Positions 53,961 to 64,000 of a stretch of 64,000 nucleotides of DNA are shown in pieces (the first letter of the stretch is position 1; every line of letters starts with the position of its first letter). Made by a program: the position numbers and the translations under genes. Below the pieces are notes generated by a model. It saw nothing but the letters and a program-made list of their open reading frames with translations, searched no databases and was not told the DNA's origin. Location of the stretch: assembly GCF_902459775.1 (NCBI RefSeq), contig NZ_CABPSQ010000010.1, positions 1 to 64,000 on the forward strand. The letters run 5' to 3'. The stretch is from Pandoraea captiosa (GTDB lineage: Bacteria; Pseudomonadota; Gammaproteobacteria; Burkholderiales; Burkholderiaceae).

Positions 53961-54356
53961 ATGAGCATGAGCGATCCTATCGCCGATATGCTGACTCGCA
54001 TCCGCAACGCTCAGATGGTTGAGAAGGCATCGGTGAAGATGCCCTCGTCCAAGCTGAAGGTCTCGATCGCCAAGGTCCTGAAGGACGAAGGCTACATCGA
54101 AGACTTCGCGGTTGAAGCAGAAGAAACCAAGCCGGTGCTGAACATCGCACTGAAGTACTACGCTGGCCGTCCGGTGATCGAGCGCCTCGAGCGCGTTTCG
54201 CGCCCGGGTCTGCGTGTGTACAAGAGCCGCAACGACATCCCGCAGGTCATGAATGGCCTGGGCGTTGCAATCGTCTCGACCCCGAAGGGCGTGATGACGG
54301 ATCGCAAGGCACGCGCCACTGGCGTGGGCGGCGAAGTCATCTGCTACGTGGCCTAA
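53961..54356 (+). CDS. rpsH: 30S ribosomal protein S8
   Basis: S8 binds the central domain of 16S rRNA and in E. coli represses the spc operon. The 131 residues include [20 protein letters not shown] and the C-terminal [19 protein letters not shown]. Confidence 0.98.
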   Translation: MSMSDPIADMLTRIRNAQMVEKASVKMPSSKLKVSIAKVLKDEGYIEDFAVEAEETKPVLNIALKYYAGRPVIERLERVSRPGLRVYKSRNDIPQVMNGLGVAIVSTPKGVMTDRKARATGVGGEVICYVA

Positions 54357-54371
54357 CCGAGGAGAGTTGAA

Positions 54372-54905
54372 ATGTCTCGAGTAGGTAAGAGTCCCATTGC
54401 GCTGCCGAAGGGCGTTGAAGCAACGCTGGCTGGCAATGTGCTGACGGTCAAGGGTGCCCTGGGTTCGCTGACCCGCGGCGTGAACGCCCTCGTGAACGTC
54501 AAGATCGAAGACGGCACCATCACCTTCGCCCCGGCAGACGAAAGCCGTGAAGCGAACGCGCTGTATGGTACGGAACGTGCACTGGTCAACAACATGGTGA
54601 CCGGTGTGAGCAAGGGTTTCGAAAAGAAGCTGCAACTCGTTGGCGTGGGTTACCGTGCCAAGGCTGAAGGTAACAACCTGAAGCTCGAGCTGGGTTTCTC
54701 GCACGATGTCGTGCATGCCATGCCGGAAGGCGTGAAGGCAGAGACCCCGACGCAGACGGAGATCATCATCAAGGGCGTTGACAAGCAACGCATCGGACAA
54801 GTGGCTGCGGAAGTTCGCGGTTACCGTCCGCCCGAGCCCTACAAGGGTAAGGGCGTCCGCTATGCGGACGAGGTGGTGATCCTCAAGGAAACCAAGAAGA
54901 AGTAA
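54372..54905 (+). CDS. rplF: 50S ribosomal protein L6
   Basis: The 177-residue protein lies near the sarcin-ricin loop. [19 protein letters not shown] is at the start and [18 protein letters not shown] near the end. Confidence 0.98.
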   Translation: MSRVGKSPIALPKGVEATLAGNVLTVKGALGSLTRGVNALVNVKIEDGTITFAPADESREANALYGTERALVNNMVTGVSKGFEKKLQLVGVGYRAKAEGNNLKLELGFSHDVVHAMPEGVKAETPTQTEIIIKGVDKQRIGQVAAEVRGYRPPEPYKGKGVRYADEVVILKETKKK

Positions 54906-54916
54906 GGGTGCGAAAC

Positions 54917-55282
54917 ATGGACAAGAAACAATCTCGTGTGCGCCGCGCTCGCCAGACTCGTATCAAGCTGGCAGCTCAAAAGGTGCATCGCCTTTCCGTG
55001 CATCGCACCAACGTGCACATTTACGCGCAAGTTTTCTCGGAAGACGGCACGCAAGTGCTGGCCAGCGCTTCGACGCTGGAAGCCGAAGTGCGCAAGGAAC
55101 TGGGCGACAAGGAAGGCAAGGGTGGCAACGCTGCCGCTGCTGCATTGATCGGTCGTCGTATCGCCGAAAAGGCGAAGGCTGCCGGCATCGAAAGCGTGGC
55201 TTTCGACCGCTCGGGCTTCCGCTATCACGGTCGCGTCAAGGCTCTGGCCGACGCTGCCCGTGAAGCCGGCCTCAAGTTCTAA
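54917..55282 (+). CDS. rplR: 50S ribosomal protein L18
   Basis: L18 binds 5S rRNA. It has 121 residues from the ATG after AAGGG; an in-frame GTG nine bases earlier lies inside the spacing to that site and is less likely. [18 protein letters not shown] and [20 protein letters not shown] are typical. Confidence 0.97.
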   Translation: MDKKQSRVRRARQTRIKLAAQKVHRLSVHRTNVHIYAQVFSEDGTQVLASASTLEAEVRKELGDKEGKGGNAAAAALIGRRIAEKAKAAGIESVAFDRSGFRYHGRVKALADAAREAGLKF

Positions 55283-55295
55283 GTAAGGATCCGTC

Positions 55296-55814
55296 ATGGC
55301 AAAGATGCAAGCGAAAGTTCAGGCTGACGAACGCGACGACGGCCTTCGCGAGAAGATGATCGCGGTCAACCGTGTCACGAAGGTTGTGAAGGGTGGCCGT
55401 ATTCTCGGTTTTGCCGCGTTGACCGTGGTTGGTGACGGCGATGGCCGCATCGGCATGGGCAAGGGCAAGGCGAAGGAAGTCCCGGTTGCCGTTCAAAAGG
55501 CAATGGAACAAGCCCGCCGCAACATGTTCAAGGTTGCTCTGAAGAACGGCACCCTTCAACACAACGTTCTCGGCCAGCATGGCGCCTCGCGCGTCCTGAT
55601 GTCGCCGGCGAAGGACGGTACCGGCGTGATCGCTGGTGGCCCGATGCGTGCGGTGTTCGAGGTGATGGGCGTGACCAACGTGGTGACGAAGAGCCTTGGC
55701 TCGACGAACCCGTACAACCTGGTCCGCGCCACGCTCGATGGCCTGAAGAAACAATCGACTCCTGCTGACATCGCCGCTAAGCGTGGCAAGTCGGTGGAAG
55801 AGATCCTCGGCTAA
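55296..55814 (+). CDS. rpsE: 30S ribosomal protein S5
   Basis: S5 affects translational accuracy and mRNA unwinding. The 172 residues contain [20 protein letters not shown] and [20 protein letters not shown]. Spectinomycin-linked loop residues look ordinary. Confidence 0.98.
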   Translation: MAKMQAKVQADERDDGLREKMIAVNRVTKVVKGGRILGFAALTVVGDGDGRIGMGKGKAKEVPVAVQKAMEQARRNMFKVALKNGTLQHNVLGQHGASRVLMSPAKDGTGVIAGGPMRAVFEVMGVTNVVTKSLGSTNPYNLVRATLDGLKKQSTPADIAAKRGKSVEEILG

Positions 55815-55825
55815 GGGTGATCAAT

Positions 55826-56008
55826 ATGTCGCAGCAAACTGTGAAAGTTAAGCTGGTCAAGAGCCTGATCGGTACGCGCGAAGACCATCGCGCCACCGTC
55901 AAGGGTCTGGGCCTGCGTCGCCTCAATTCGGTCAGCGAGTTGCAGGATACGCCCGCTGTGCGGGGCATGATCAACAAGGTTTCGTACCTTGTGAAGATCG
56001 TCGACTGA
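55826..56008 (+). CDS. rpmD: 50S ribosomal protein L30
   Basis: The 60-residue protein begins at the ATG preceded by [27 protein letters not shown] and [20 protein letters not shown] are family motifs. Confidence 0.96.
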   Translation: MSQQTVKVKLVKSLIGTREDHRATVKGLGLRRLNSVSELQDTPAVRGMINKVSYLVKIVD

Positions 56009-56019
56009 GCGAGGGCAAA

Positions 56020-56454
56020 ATGGAATTGAATTCGATTAAGCCGGCAGAAGGCGCCAAGCACGCCAAGCGCCGCGTTGGCCGTGGCATCGGTTCGGGTCTG
56101 GGTAAAACCGCCGGCCGTGGTCACAAGGGTCAGAAGTCGCGTTCGGGCGGCTTCCACAAGGTGGGCTTCGAAGGCGGTCAAATGCCGCTGCAACGTCGTC
56201 TGCCGAAGCGTGGTTTCAAGTCGCTGACGCGTCGTTTCGTGGGCGAAGTTCGCCTGTCGGACCTGAACAACCTGCCGGTCGACGAGATCGATCTGCTGGT
56301 TCTGAAGCAGGCCGGTCTGGTGAGCGAGCTGTCGCTGTCGGCCAAGATCATCGCCGCAGGCGAGATCACCCGCAAGGTCGTTGTGAAGGGTCTGGGCGTC
56401 ACCAAGGGTGCGCTCACGGCAATTCAGGCGGCCGGCGGTTCGGTCGCAGAGTAA
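56020..56454 (+). CDS. rplO: 50S ribosomal protein L15
   Basis: The 144-residue protein has the Gly/Arg/Lys-rich N-terminal extension ([20 protein letters not shown]) and the C-terminal globular [21 protein letters not shown]. Confidence 0.97.
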   Translation: MELNSIKPAEGAKHAKRRVGRGIGSGLGKTAGRGHKGQKSRSGGFHKVGFEGGQMPLQRRLPKRGFKSLTRRFVGEVRLSDLNNLPVDEIDLLVLKQAGLVSELSLSAKIIAAGEITRKVVVKGLGVTKGALTAIQAAGGSVAE

Positions 56455-56477
56455 GTTAGGACACCCCGGAGCCAGCA

Positions 56478-57815
56478 TTGGCCAAGTCTCCTAATCTCGC
56501 TAAGCCTGGTACGCAGGGCCCGAAGTATGCGGATCTGCGCCGGCGGCTGGTTTTTCTGCTGCTGGCGTTGATCGTCTACCGTATTGGTGCGCATATCCCG
56601 GTGCCGGGCATCGACCCCGATCAGCTGGCGCAGTTGTTCCAGCGCCAGTCGGGCGGGATCCTGGGCATGTTCAACATGTTCTCTGGCGGTGCGTTGTCGC
56701 GTTTCACGATCTTCGCGCTGGGGATCATGCCGTACATTTCAGCGTCGATCATCATGCAGTTGCTGGCGATGGTATCGCCGCAATTGGAAGCTTTGCGTAA
56801 GGAAGGCCAGGCCGGACAACGCAAGATCACGCAGTACACCCGGTATTTCACGGTGGTGCTTGCGCTCTTCCAGGCAGCTGCGATTGCGGTGACGTTGGAG
56901 AGCGAGCCGGGGCTCGTCGTCGATCCGGGCATGTTGTTCCGCCTGACGACGGTGATCACGCTCGTGACCGGCACGATGTTCCTGATGTGGCTGGGTGAGC
57001 AAATCACCGAACGCGGCCTCGGTAACGGTATCTCGATCATCATCTTCGGTGGTATCGCGGCCGGTTTGCCGAACGCGGTAGGCGGCTTGTTCGAGCTCGT
57101 CAGCACGGGTTCGATCGGTCCGTTCTCGGCGATCGTGATCTGTGTCCTGGTGGTGCTGGTGACGTTCTTCGTCGTTTTCGTCGAACGTGGTCAGCGCAAG
57201 ATCCTGGTGAACTACGCCAAGCGTCAGGTCGGCAACAAGGTGTACGGTGGTCAGGCTTCGCACCTGCCGCTCAAGCTGAACATGGCAGGCGTGATTCCGC
57301 CGATCTTTGCATCGTCGATCATCCTGTTCCCGGCAACGATCGCGAATTGGTTCGGCGCAGGTGATAACGCGCGCTGGCTCAAGGATATCGCGGCGAAGTT
57401 GTCGCCGGGTCAGCCGATCTACGTGATGCTCTACGCACTGGCGATCGTGTTCTTCTGCTTCTTCTACACCGCACTGGTGTTCAACAGCAAGGAGACCGCC
57501 GAGAACCTGAAGAAGAGCGGAGCGTTTGTCCCGGGGATTCGTCCGGGCGACCAGACGGCGCGGTATATCGACAAGATCCTGACGCGTCTGACACTGGCCG
57601 GCGCAGCGTATGTCACCCTGGTGTGTTTGCTGCCTGAGTTTCTGGTGTTGCGTTGGAATGTCCCGTTCTACTTCGGTGGGACCTCACTGCTGATTATCGT
57701 GGTGGTGACGATGGACTTCATGGCGCAAGTGCAGTCGTATGTGATGTCGCAACAGTATGAGTCGCTGCTCCGCAAGGCGAATTTCAAGGGCGGCAATAAC
57801 ATGACGCTTCGCTGA
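56478..57815 (+). CDS. secY: Protein translocase subunit SecY
   Basis: SecY is the channel of the Sec translocon. The 445-residue protein has ten membrane helices, with the plug/helix 1-2 region [20 protein letters not shown] and the cytoplasmic loop [20 protein letters not shown]. The best-placed start is TTG (56478), six bases after CGGAG. A second cytoplasmic loop ([17 protein letters not shown]) is intact. Confidence 0.97.
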   Translation: MAKSPNLAKPGTQGPKYADLRRRLVFLLLALIVYRIGAHIPVPGIDPDQLAQLFQRQSGGILGMFNMFSGGALSRFTIFALGIMPYISASIIMQLLAMVSPQLEALRKEGQAGQRKITQYTRYFTVVLALFQAAAIAVTLESEPGLVVDPGMLFRLTTVITLVTGTMFLMWLGEQITERGLGNGISIIIFGGIAAGLPNAVGGLFELVSTGSIGPFSAIVICVLVVLVTFFVVFVERGQRKILVNYAKRQVGNKVYGGQASHLPLKLNMAGVIPPIFASSIILFPATIANWFGAGDNARWLKDIAAKLSPGQPIYVMLYALAIVFFCFFYTALVFNSKETAENLKKSGAFVPGIRPGDQTARYIDKILTRLTLAGAAYVTLVCLLPEFLVLRWNVPFYFGGTSLLIIVVVTMDFMAQVQSYVMSQQYESLLRKANFKGGNNMTLR

Positions 57816-57824
57816 TCCGGGATC

Positions 57825-58043
57825 ATGTCGAAAGACGACGTTATTCAAATGCAGGGTGAGGTCCTTGAAAACCTCCCCAATGCCACCTTCCGGGTAAAGC
57901 TGGAAAATGGCCATGTAGTACTCGGACATATTTCCGGCAAGATGCGGATGCACTACATCCGTATCCTGCCCGGGGATAAGGTGACGGTAGAGTTGACGCC
58001 CTACGATCTGTCGCGTGCGCGGATCGTCTTCCGGGCGAAGTGA
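57825..58043 (+). CDS. infA: Translation initiation factor IF-1
   Basis: A 72-residue OB-fold factor that blocks the A site during initiation. [20 protein letters not shown] and [20 protein letters not shown] match the family. Between secY and rpmJ, as in related genomes. Confidence 0.97.
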   Translation: MSKDDVIQMQGEVLENLPNATFRVKLENGHVVLGHISGKMRMHYIRILPGDKVTVELTPYDLSRARIVFRAK

Positions 58044-58062
58044 TTAGAGAGAGGGAATTGTC

Positions 58063-58179
58063 ATGAAAGTTTTGGCATCTGTTAAGTGCATCTGCCGCAA
58101 TTGCAAGTTTGTGAAGCGCAAAGGCGTGCTGCGCGTGATCTGCAGTTCGGATCCGCGCCACAAGCAACGTCAGGGCTAA
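58063..58179 (+). CDS. rpmJ: 50S ribosomal protein L36
   Basis: This 38-residue gene reads [19 protein letters not shown] and ends RHKQRQG. Cysteines 9 (or 11), 14 and 27 and His33 make the zinc-binding C+ form. GAGGG precedes the ATG. Confidence 0.97.
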   Translation: MKVLASVKCICRNCKFVKRKGVLRVICSSDPRHKQRQG

Positions 58180-58214
58180 TCGGCCTTTAACGCTATTTAG
58201 TTGGGGAATTACGA

Positions 58215-58580
58215 ATGGCTCGTATCGCAGGGGTTAACATCCCGAACCACCAGCACACCGCTATTGGCCTGACGGCTATTTACGGTGTCGGCCGCACGCG
58301 CGCTCGCCAGATTTGCGACGCCGCCGGCGTGGCGTACTCGAAGAAGGTCAAGGACCTCGACGACGCCGATCTCGAAAAGCTGCGTGACCAAGTGGGTCAA
58401 CTGACGGTCGAAGGCGACCTGCGCCGTGAAGTGACCATGAGCATCAAGCGCCTGATGGACCTGGGCTGCTATCGTGGTATGCGTCACCGCAAGGGCTTGC
58501 CGCTTCGCGGTCAGCGTACCCGTACCAATGCGCGTACCCGCAAGGGCCCGCGTAAGGCCGGCGTCTCGCTGAAGAAGTAA
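58215..58580 (+). CDS. rpsM: 30S ribosomal protein S13
   Basis: S13 is in the 30S head and contacts P-site tRNA and L5. The 121 residues include [20 protein letters not shown] and [20 protein letters not shown]. It is the first gene of the alpha operon. Confidence 0.98.
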   Translation: MARIAGVNIPNHQHTAIGLTAIYGVGRTRARQICDAAGVAYSKKVKDLDDADLEKLRDQVGQLTVEGDLRREVTMSIKRLMDLGCYRGMRHRKGLPLRGQRTRTNARTRKGPRKAGVSLKK

Positions 58581-58597
58581 CCAGAGGATAGGAACTC

Positions 58598-59002
58598 ATG
58601 GCTAAGCAACAGAACAACGCCGCTTCGCAGCGCGTTCGCAAGAAGGTCAAGAAGAGCGTTGCCGAAGGCGTCGTGCACGTCCACGCTTCGTTCAACAACA
58701 CCATCATCACGATCACCGATCGTCAGGGCAATGCGCTGGCATGGGCGACGTCGGGTGGCCAGGGCTTCAAGGGTTCGCGTAAGTCGACCCCGTTTGCCGC
58801 CCAGGTTGCTGCTGAGTCGGCTGGCCGCGTCGCACTGGAATACGGTGTGAAGAACCTCGAAGTCCGCATCAAGGGCCCGGGCCCGGGTCGCGAATCGGCG
58901 GTTCGTGCACTGAATGCGCTGGGTATCAAGATCACGGCCATCTCGGACGTGACGCCGGTCCCGCACAACGGCTGCCGTCCGCCGAAGCGTCGTCGCATCT
59001 AA
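58598..59002 (+). CDS. rpsK: 30S ribosomal protein S11
   Basis: S11 lies on the platform near the E site. The 134-residue protein shows [20 protein letters not shown] and [20 protein letters not shown]. Confidence 0.98.
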   Translation: MAKQQNNAASQRVRKKVKKSVAEGVVHVHASFNNTIITITDRQGNALAWATSGGQGFKGSRKSTPFAAQVAAESAGRVALEYGVKNLEVRIKGPGPGRESAVRALNALGIKITAISDVTPVPHNGCRPPKRRRI

Positions 59003-59154
59003 GACGCTTCAGAAAATCCTGCTATAATCGCGGGTTCGCGCACGGTCTCGGCCGTGCGCGTAGTAATTTCTAAGACCACCGTCCGGTACATTGGTACCGG
59101 ACTTGCGTAGTGGACAAAGTTCGCTGCGTCAAATTTTGAGATAAAGGAACAACC
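59003..59154 (+). promoter_or_regulatory. rpsD leader with two stem-loops and a -10 element
   Basis: The spacer contains TATAAT (59023-59028) with a poor -35, a 9-bp stem CGCGCACGG/CCGTGCGCG (59037-59060) and a second 9-bp stem GTCCGGTAC/GTACCGGAC (59081-59102). It may give rpsD-rpoA-rplQ a separate promoter and an S4-responsive leader. That role is inference. Confidence 0.5.
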
Positions 59155-59778
59155 GTGGCACGTTATATCGGCCCGAAGGCCAAACTCTCCCGTCGTGAAG
59201 GTACTGACCTCTTCCTGAAGAGCGCACGTCGCTCGCTCGCCGACAAGTGCAAGCTGGATAGCAAGCCGGGTCAGCATGGCCGCACGTCGGGTGCTCGTAC
59301 GTCGGACTACGGCAACCAGCTGCGCGAAAAGCAGAAGGTCAAGCGTATTTACGGCGTGCTTGAGCGTCAGTTCCGTCGTTATTTCGCGGAAGCCGACCGC
59401 GTCAAGGGCAACACGGGTGAAAACCTGCTGCAACTGCTCGAGTCGCGCCTGGACAACGTCGTGTACCGCATGGGCTTTGGTTCGACCCGCGCTGAAGCGC
59501 GCCAACTCGTTGGCCACAAGGCAATCGTGGTGAACGGTGTTGTGTCGAACATCCCGTCGATCAAGGTCAAGGCCGGCGACGTTATCGCCGTGCGCGAAAA
59601 GGCCAAGAAGCAAGTGCGTATTCAAGAAGCACTGACGCTGGCTGAGCAAGTCGGTTTCCCGATCTGGGTTTCGGTTGACGCCAAGAAGATGGAAGGCACT
59701 TTCAAGGCACTGCCGGAACGTAGCGATATCGCGGGCGACATCAACGAAAGCCTGATCGTCGAATTGTATTCGCGTTAA
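59155..59778 (+). CDS. rpsD: 30S ribosomal protein S4
   Basis: S4 initiates 30S assembly and in E. coli represses the alpha operon. The 207 residues start with GTG after AAAGGA. The S4 RNA-binding domain ([20 protein letters not shown], then [13 protein letters not shown]) is central. A short stem (59793-59810) follows the gene but has a poor T-run. Confidence 0.98.
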   Translation: MARYIGPKAKLSRREGTDLFLKSARRSLADKCKLDSKPGQHGRTSGARTSDYGNQLREKQKVKRIYGVLERQFRRYFAEADRVKGNTGENLLQLLESRLDNVVYRMGFGSTRAEARQLVGHKAIVVNGVVSNIPSIKVKAGDVIAVREKAKKQVRIQEALTLAEQVGFPIWVSVDAKKMEGTFKALPERSDIAGDINESLIVELYSR

Positions 59779-59883
59779 TCCGTATGATGCTGACGCGCCT
59801 CACGGCGCGTTTTGCGTTCCGTGCAGGTTGTCACCCATCAGCCTTATCGGTGTAACGAGCCGAGGGTATTGAAAAGGAAACCT

Positions 59884-60861
59884 ATGCAAACCAGTTTGTT
59901 GAAGCCCAAGATCATTGCGGTTGAGCCGGTCGGTGAGCATCACGCCAAAGTCGTGATGGAGCCGTTCGAACGTGGCTATGGCCACACCTTGGGCAACGCG
60001 CTTCGCCGCGTGCTGCTGTCGTCGATGGTGGGCTATGCGCCGACCGAAGTGACGATCGCCGGCGTTGTGCATGAATATTCCACCATCGACGGTGTCCAGG
60101 AAGACGTTGTTAACTTCCTGTTGAACCTCAAGGGTGTCGTGTTCAAGCTGCATAACCGTGACGAAGTCACCGTTACGCTGCGCAAGGATGGTGAAGGTGT
60201 GGTGCGCGCTTCGGATATCGAAGTGCCCCACGATGTGGAACTGATCAACCCCGATCACGTGATCGCGCATCTGGCGAAGGGCGGCAAGCTCGACGTTCAG
60301 ATCAAGATCGAAAAGGGTCGTGGTTATGTCCCGGGTAACGTTCGCCGTTATGGTGACGAGTCGGCCAAGGTTATCGGCCGTATCGTTCTCGACGCGTCGT
60401 TCTCGCCGGTCAAGCGTGTGAGCTATGCGGTCGAATCGGCCCGTGTGGAACAGCGTACGGACCTGGACAAGCTCGTGATGAACATCGAAACCAACGGTGT
60501 GGTGTCGCCGGAAGAAGCGATCCGTCAATCGGCTCGCATCCTCGTCGACCAACTGTCGGTGTTCGCTGCGCTGGAAGGCACGGAAGCCGCCAGCGAAGCG
60601 CCGTCGCGTGCGCCGCAGATCGATCCGATCCTGCTGCGTCCGGTGGACGATCTCGAGTTGACGGTGCGTTCGGCTAACTGCTTGAAGGCCGAAAACATCT
60701 ACTACATCGGCGACCTGATCCAGCGTACCGAGAACGAATTGCTCAAGACCCCGAACCTGGGTCGCAAGTCGCTCAACGAAATCAAGGAAGTCCTTGCCTC
60801 GCGTGGTCTCACGCTGGGCATGAAGCTCGAAAACTGGCCGCCGGCTGGTCTCGAGAAGTAA
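59884..60861 (+). CDS. rpoA: DNA-directed RNA polymerase subunit alpha
   Basis: Alpha dimerises to nucleate RNA polymerase, and its C-terminal domain binds UP elements and activators. The 325-residue protein has [20 protein letters not shown] in the N-terminal domain and the CTD segment [20 protein letters not shown]. The ATG at 59884 is chosen over an upstream in-frame start because it matches the family and follows AAAGGAAA. Confidence 0.98.
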   Translation: MQTSLLKPKIIAVEPVGEHHAKVVMEPFERGYGHTLGNALRRVLLSSMVGYAPTEVTIAGVVHEYSTIDGVQEDVVNFLLNLKGVVFKLHNRDEVTVTLRKDGEGVVRASDIEVPHDVELINPDHVIAHLAKGGKLDVQIKIEKGRGYVPGNVRRYGDESAKVIGRIVLDASFSPVKRVSYAVESARVEQRTDLDKLVMNIETNGVVSPEEAIRQSARILVDQLSVFAALEGTEAASEAPSRAPQIDPILLRPVDDLELTVRSANCLKAENIYYIGDLIQRTENELLKTPNLGRKSLNEIKEVLASRGLTLGMKLENWPPAGLEK

Positions 60862-61017
60862 GGTGTAATGACATGGCCGCCCTGGGGCGGCCGTGTCATT
60901 ACGTAAGTGCGGCGCGTCGGAAGATATCCGATACGGCCGAATGCGAAGGTACCGGCCCGCGGTGTTTGTCACCGATAGAAGAGCTTGGTCGAAAACTCTG
61001 TTTAAAGGAAAGTTGAA

Positions 61018-61410
61018 ATGCGTCACCGTCATGGTTTGCGTAAACTGAATCGTACGAGCAGCCACCGTCTGGCAATGCTGCGTAACATGTCGAACTCGCT
61101 GCTGCAGCACGAAGCGATCAAGACCACGCTGCCGAAGGCCAAGGAACTGCGTAAGGTCGTCGAGCCCCTCATCACGCTGGGCAAGAAGGACTCCGTCGCC
61201 AACCGTCGTCTGGCGTTCAACCGCCTGCGCGATCGTGAAATGGTCACCAAGCTGTTCAACGAACTGGGCCCGCGTTTCGCCAACCGTCCGGGCGGCTACC
61301 TGCGTATCCTGAAGATGGGTTTCCGCGTGGGTGACAACGCACCGATGGCTTTCGTCGAACTGCTGGATCGTCCGGAAGTCGACACGGAAGCACCGGAAGT
61401 CGCTGAGTAA
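61018..61410 (+). CDS. rplQ: 50S ribosomal protein L17
   Basis: The 130-residue protein is the last gene of the alpha operon. [20 protein letters not shown] and [20 protein letters not shown] are typical. AAAGGAAAG precedes the ATG. Confidence 0.98.
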   Translation: MRHRHGLRKLNRTSSHRLAMLRNMSNSLLQHEAIKTTLPKAKELRKVVEPLITLGKKDSVANRRLAFNRLRDREMVTKLFNELGPRFANRPGGYLRILKMGFRVGDNAPMAFVELLDRPEVDTEAPEVAE

Positions 61411-61454
61411 GCGATTTGCGCAACGGTCTCTAGCGGGCCGTTAGTCGTTAAAAG

Positions 61455-61480
61455 AGCCAGGTCTTCGACCTGGCTTTTTG
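61455..61480 (+). terminator. Terminator of the alpha operon
   Basis: AGCCAGGTC and GACCTGGCT pair around a TTC loop, followed by TTTTTG. It closes the ribosomal gene block. Confidence 0.9.
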
Positions 61481-61598
61481 TTTTGTGCTTTGTCCGAGCG
61501 GGCATCAGTGCCCGTCTGGAATTGCGGGCTCACACGTACACGTTTCGCCATGTCGGTGTACAGTGAACAACCTCACACCCGCATGGTCTACGCACATC

Positions 61599-61931
61599 AT
61601 GGATGCCCTTCTTATCGTCATGACGACGTTTCCCGACGAAGCCAGCGCGGAAGCTGCCATCGACGGCATGCTGGTCGCCCGGCTCGCGGCGTGCGTGCAA
61701 CAGATGGCGCCGGTGCGTTCGAGCTATCGCTGGCAAGGCAAACGTGAGACGACGCTTGAAGTGCCACTCATGATCAAAACGACTGCCGGGCGCTATGGCG
61801 CATTGGAGCAGTACATCAAGGAACACCATCCTTACGACGTTCCGGAGATCGTTGCCTGGCCTGCCACGGCGGCACTGCCGGCTTATGCGCGTTGGGTGGA
61901 AGACGAGACACGGGGACAACTGCATGTTTGA
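61599..61931 (+). CDS. cutA: Divalent-cation tolerance protein CutA
   Basis: A 110-residue trimeric ferredoxin-like protein linked to copper tolerance in E. coli. LLIVMTTFPDEASAEAAIDG, LAACVQQMAPVRSSYRWQGK and PYDVPEIVAWPATAALPAY are family segments. The chosen ATG fits the usual length, and the frame further upstream lacks coding character. It overlaps dsbD by 8 bases. Confidence 0.93.
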   Translation: MDALLIVMTTFPDEASAEAAIDGMLVARLAACVQQMAPVRSSYRWQGKRETTLEVPLMIKTTAGRYGALEQYIKEHHPYDVPEIVAWPATAALPAYARWVEDETRGQLHV

Positions 61932-63930
61932 CGTGAAGATGAGGGGCGCGCAGGCGTTGTGGGCAGCAGATCGCGCGGCGGGGCGCGCTATACGGCACTG
62001 TCTGTGGCGAGGCTCGTCGCTTGCGTCAATGGTGCTAATGGCCTTGGCGCTCCTGTTTGCCTTGACGGCAGGACGTGCTCACGCTGCAGATGATTTTCTG
62101 GATCCGGACGTCGCCTTCAAGGTGACGAAAACGGAACAGCCCGGCGCCGTACTGCTGCATTTCGAGGTCGCCAAAGGTTACTACCTCTATCGCGAGCGGT
62201 TTGCGTTTGCTGCGGATAGCGCTGCCGTCACGCTCGGCGCACCGGTGTTCCCCAAGGGGGAAGTCAAGCACGATGAAACCTTCGGCAAGGACATGGAGGT
62301 GTTTCACGAGCCCATCGACGTTCGTATTCCCATCACTCATGCGAGTGCTCCCTTTACGTTGAACGTCACGATGCAGGGATGCGCGGACAAGGGGCTCTGC
62401 TACCCGCCGATGGACAAGCCGTTGAAGATCTCCGCGGCAGCAATCGGCGCTGCCGGCGCGGGAGGCTCGGATGCGGCGACGCTCGCAGGTCCGGCGACTC
62501 AAGCATTGTTGGGGGACGGCGCACGCCAGGCGAGCGACGCTAAGTCGGCCGCGACGGCAGCGACGGCAGCGCCGGCAGCGTCGGCCAATGCGTCAAACGG
62601 ATGGCTGTCCGCGCGCGACGACTATAGCGAGGCAGAACGCATTCTCTCGGGGGGAAGCTTCGCGCTCGCATTGGGAATCTTCTTCGCATTGGGTGTCGGT
62701 CTGGCGTTCACGCCTTGCGTGCTTCCGATGGTGCCGATTCTGCTTTCCATCGTGGCGGGCCAGGAGGCGAGCCGGGGGAAGGCCGTCCGTCTGGCGATTG
62801 CCTACGTTCTGGGAATGGCCATCGTCAATACGATCATCGGGGTCGCTGCCGGCCTCCTCGGACAGGGGCTGATCGCTTTCCTGCAAGCCCCGTGGGTACT
62901 TGCCCTCTTCGCGCTACTGATGGTGGCGCTGTCGCTGTCGATGTTCGGTCTGTACGAGATTCAATTGCCCACAGCGCTGCGTGACCGGATCGACGGCGCC
63001 GCGCGGAAGCAGAAGTCCGGGCAGTGGATGGGGGCTGCGATGATGGGCGTGCTGTCGGGGCTGATCGTTAGCCCGTGTGTGACGGCGCCGCTCGCGGCAG
63101 CGCTCGCGTTCATTGCCAAGACGGGGGACGCCGTATTCGGCGGTTCGGCCCTCTTCGCGTTGTCGCTGGGCATGGGGTTGCCGCTCGTGATTCTCGCCGG
63201 CGGTGGCGGCACGTTGCTGCCGCGCGCGGGGGCATGGATGGACGGTGTGAAGCGCTTCTTCGGGTTCCTGTTGCTGGGCGTGGCGCTGTGGATCGTGCGT
63301 CCGCTGCTGAGCACGCCTGTGCTCCTGTTCGGTTGGGGCGTACTCCTTTTGGTGGCGGCATCGTTCATGCGCGTATTCGACAGCCTGCCGGATGGCGTCA
63401 GCAGCGCTCGCCGCTTGCTCAAGGGATTGGGCGTGGTCGCCGCGCTGCTCGGGGCCGTGGCGCTTGTTGGCGCCGCAGCGGGAGCGCGCGATCCGCTCAC
63501 GCCGTTGGCCGGGCTATCTGCCATGACGACGGGCAGCGCCAATGCCGGCGCGACCGTGTCGGAGGGCGTCAAATTTCAGCGGGTGCGCACGTTGGCCGAA
63601 CTTGATCAGGTGGTCGCAACGGCGGGGCGTCCGGTGATGTTCGATTTCTATGCGGACTGGTGCATCAGTTGCAAGGAGATGGAGCGCTTCGTCTTTACGG
63701 ACCCGCGTGTGAAGGGGCGTCTCGACCAGATGGTGCTCGTGCAGGCCGATGTGACTGCCAACAATGCGGACGATCAGGCCCTGCTCAAGCGATTCGGCTT
63801 GTTTGGACCGCCGGGGATAATCTTCTTCGACGGGGGCGGAAAAGAGGTGACTGGAACGCGCGTGATCGGCGCGCAATCTGCCGACCAGTTCCTGCGCAGT
63901 CTGGATAAGGCGTTCGGGCCGGAAAGCTGA
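61924..63930 (+). CDS. dsbD: Thiol:disulfide interchange protein DsbD
   Basis: DsbD carries electrons from cytoplasmic thioredoxin across the inner membrane to periplasmic DsbC and cytochrome-maturation proteins. The 668 residues form the expected three parts: an exported N-terminal domain with GCADKGLCYPP, an eight-helix membrane domain with FTPCVLPMVP and VSPCVTAPLA, and a C-terminal thioredoxin domain with DWCISCKEM. All six redox cysteines are present. A long basic N-region of about 38 residues precedes the signal helix, so an internal start near 62029 is possible. Translation is coupled to cutA. Confidence 0.96.
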   Translation: MFDVKMRGAQALWAADRAAGRAIRHCLWRGSSLASMVLMALALLFALTAGRAHAADDFLDPDVAFKVTKTEQPGAVLLHFEVAKGYYLYRERFAFAADSAAVTLGAPVFPKGEVKHDETFGKDMEVFHEPIDVRIPITHASAPFTLNVTMQGCADKGLCYPPMDKPLKISAAAIGAAGAGGSDAATLAGPATQALLGDGARQASDAKSAATAATAAPAASANASNGWLSARDDYSEAERILSGGSFALALGIFFALGVGLAFTPCVLPMVPILLSIVAGQEASRGKAVRLAIAYVLGMAIVNTIIGVAAGLLGQGLIAFLQAPWVLALFALLMVALSLSMFGLYEIQLPTALRDRIDGAARKQKSGQWMGAAMMGVLSGLIVSPCVTAPLAAALAFIAKTGDAVFGGSALFALSLGMGLPLVILAGGGGTLLPRAGAWMDGVKRFFGFLLLGVALWIVRPLLSTPVLLFGWGVLLLVAASFMRVFDSLPDGVSSARRLLKGLGVVAALLGAVALVGAAAGARDPLTPLAGLSAMTTGSANAGATVSEGVKFQRVRTLAELDQVVATAGRPVMFDFYADWCISCKEMERFVFTDPRVKGRLDQMVLVQADVTANNADDQALLKRFGLFGPPGIIFFDGGGKEVTGTRVIGAQSADQFLRSLDKAFGPES

Positions 63931-63967
63931 GCTGCCGGACCCGAAGGCCTGAAGATCGGAAGGCCGT

Positions 63968-64000
63968 TTACCCTTGCGCGCGGATCAGACGCGCGGCGTC
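63968..64000 (-). CDS. Possible 3' end of a minus-strand gene, perhaps hemB
   Basis: Read leftwards from the window edge, the last 33 bases give DAARLIRAQG and a TAA stop. hemB commonly lies next to dsbD in Burkholderiaceae and ends in a similar helical tail, but ten residues cannot prove it. Confidence 0.3.
   Translation of the reverse strand, partial: DAARLIRAQG

Noticed and set aside
59793-59814. Rho-independent terminator after rpsD
   Set aside because: The stem is only 7 bp with four T, and rpoA follows in the same operon, so a true stop is unlikely.

Overview
The window reads as the chromosome of a high-GC betaproteobacterium of the Burkholderiaceae. The gene order, the 266-residue-class S3 with its basic tail, the two tuf genes and the DUF4148 protein all fit. 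A Pandoraea-like host is my best guess, but that is inference from general resemblance and not a search result. Almost everything is on the + strand, apart from the IS element and about nine genes in the middle.

Layout. (1) 194-1401: a degenerate IS3-family insertion sequence at the left edge. (2) 1746-15972: a tRNA/translation/transcription block: tRNA-Tyr, tRNA-Gly, tRNA-Thr, tuf copy 1, tRNA-Trp, secE, nusG, rplK, rplA, rplJ, rplL, rpoB, rpoC, with terminator-like hairpins after nusG, rplL and rpoC, an L10-type leader before rplJ and a long RNase III-like hairpin before rpoB. (3) 16.0-42.0 kb: an accessory interval set between rpoC and the str operon. It holds an orphan mannose-1-phosphate guanylyltransferase, a FecA-like TonB receptor with a Fur-like site, a homoprotocatechuate meta-cleavage-type cluster (hpaH, hpaI, hpaE, hpaD, one FAH-family gene, a ketopantoate-reductase-family gene, an MHS transporter, an aromatic aminotransferase and a LysR regulator), a 1148-residue autotransporter, a dienelactone hydrolase, small secreted and membrane proteins, AraC and MocR regulators, a HAD phosphatase and a 428-residue protein I cannot place. 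(4) 42.0-61.5 kb: the str (rpsL, rpsG, fusA, tuf copy 2, rpsJ), S10, spc and alpha ribosomal operons, ending with rpoA and rplQ. (5) 61.6-64.0 kb: cutA, dsbD and possibly the last codons of a minus-strand gene.

How it fits together. The ends form the core gene-expression superoperon. The most interesting accessory unit is the ring-cleavage cluster at 20.3-30.2 kb. Its enzymes would take homoprotocatechuate towards pyruvate and succinate semialdehyde, but hpaBC and hpaF are missing, HpaG is a single domain, and an aminotransferase and a ketopantoate-reductase homologue have been added. An 18/20-matching sequence lies at both promoter regions of the cluster, and one copy is a perfect 8-bp dyad, so a common operator for the resident LysR protein is likely. 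The two tuf genes are clearly diverged, and copy 2 carries a 6-residue insertion in domain 2. No CRISPR array, prophage or integron was seen.
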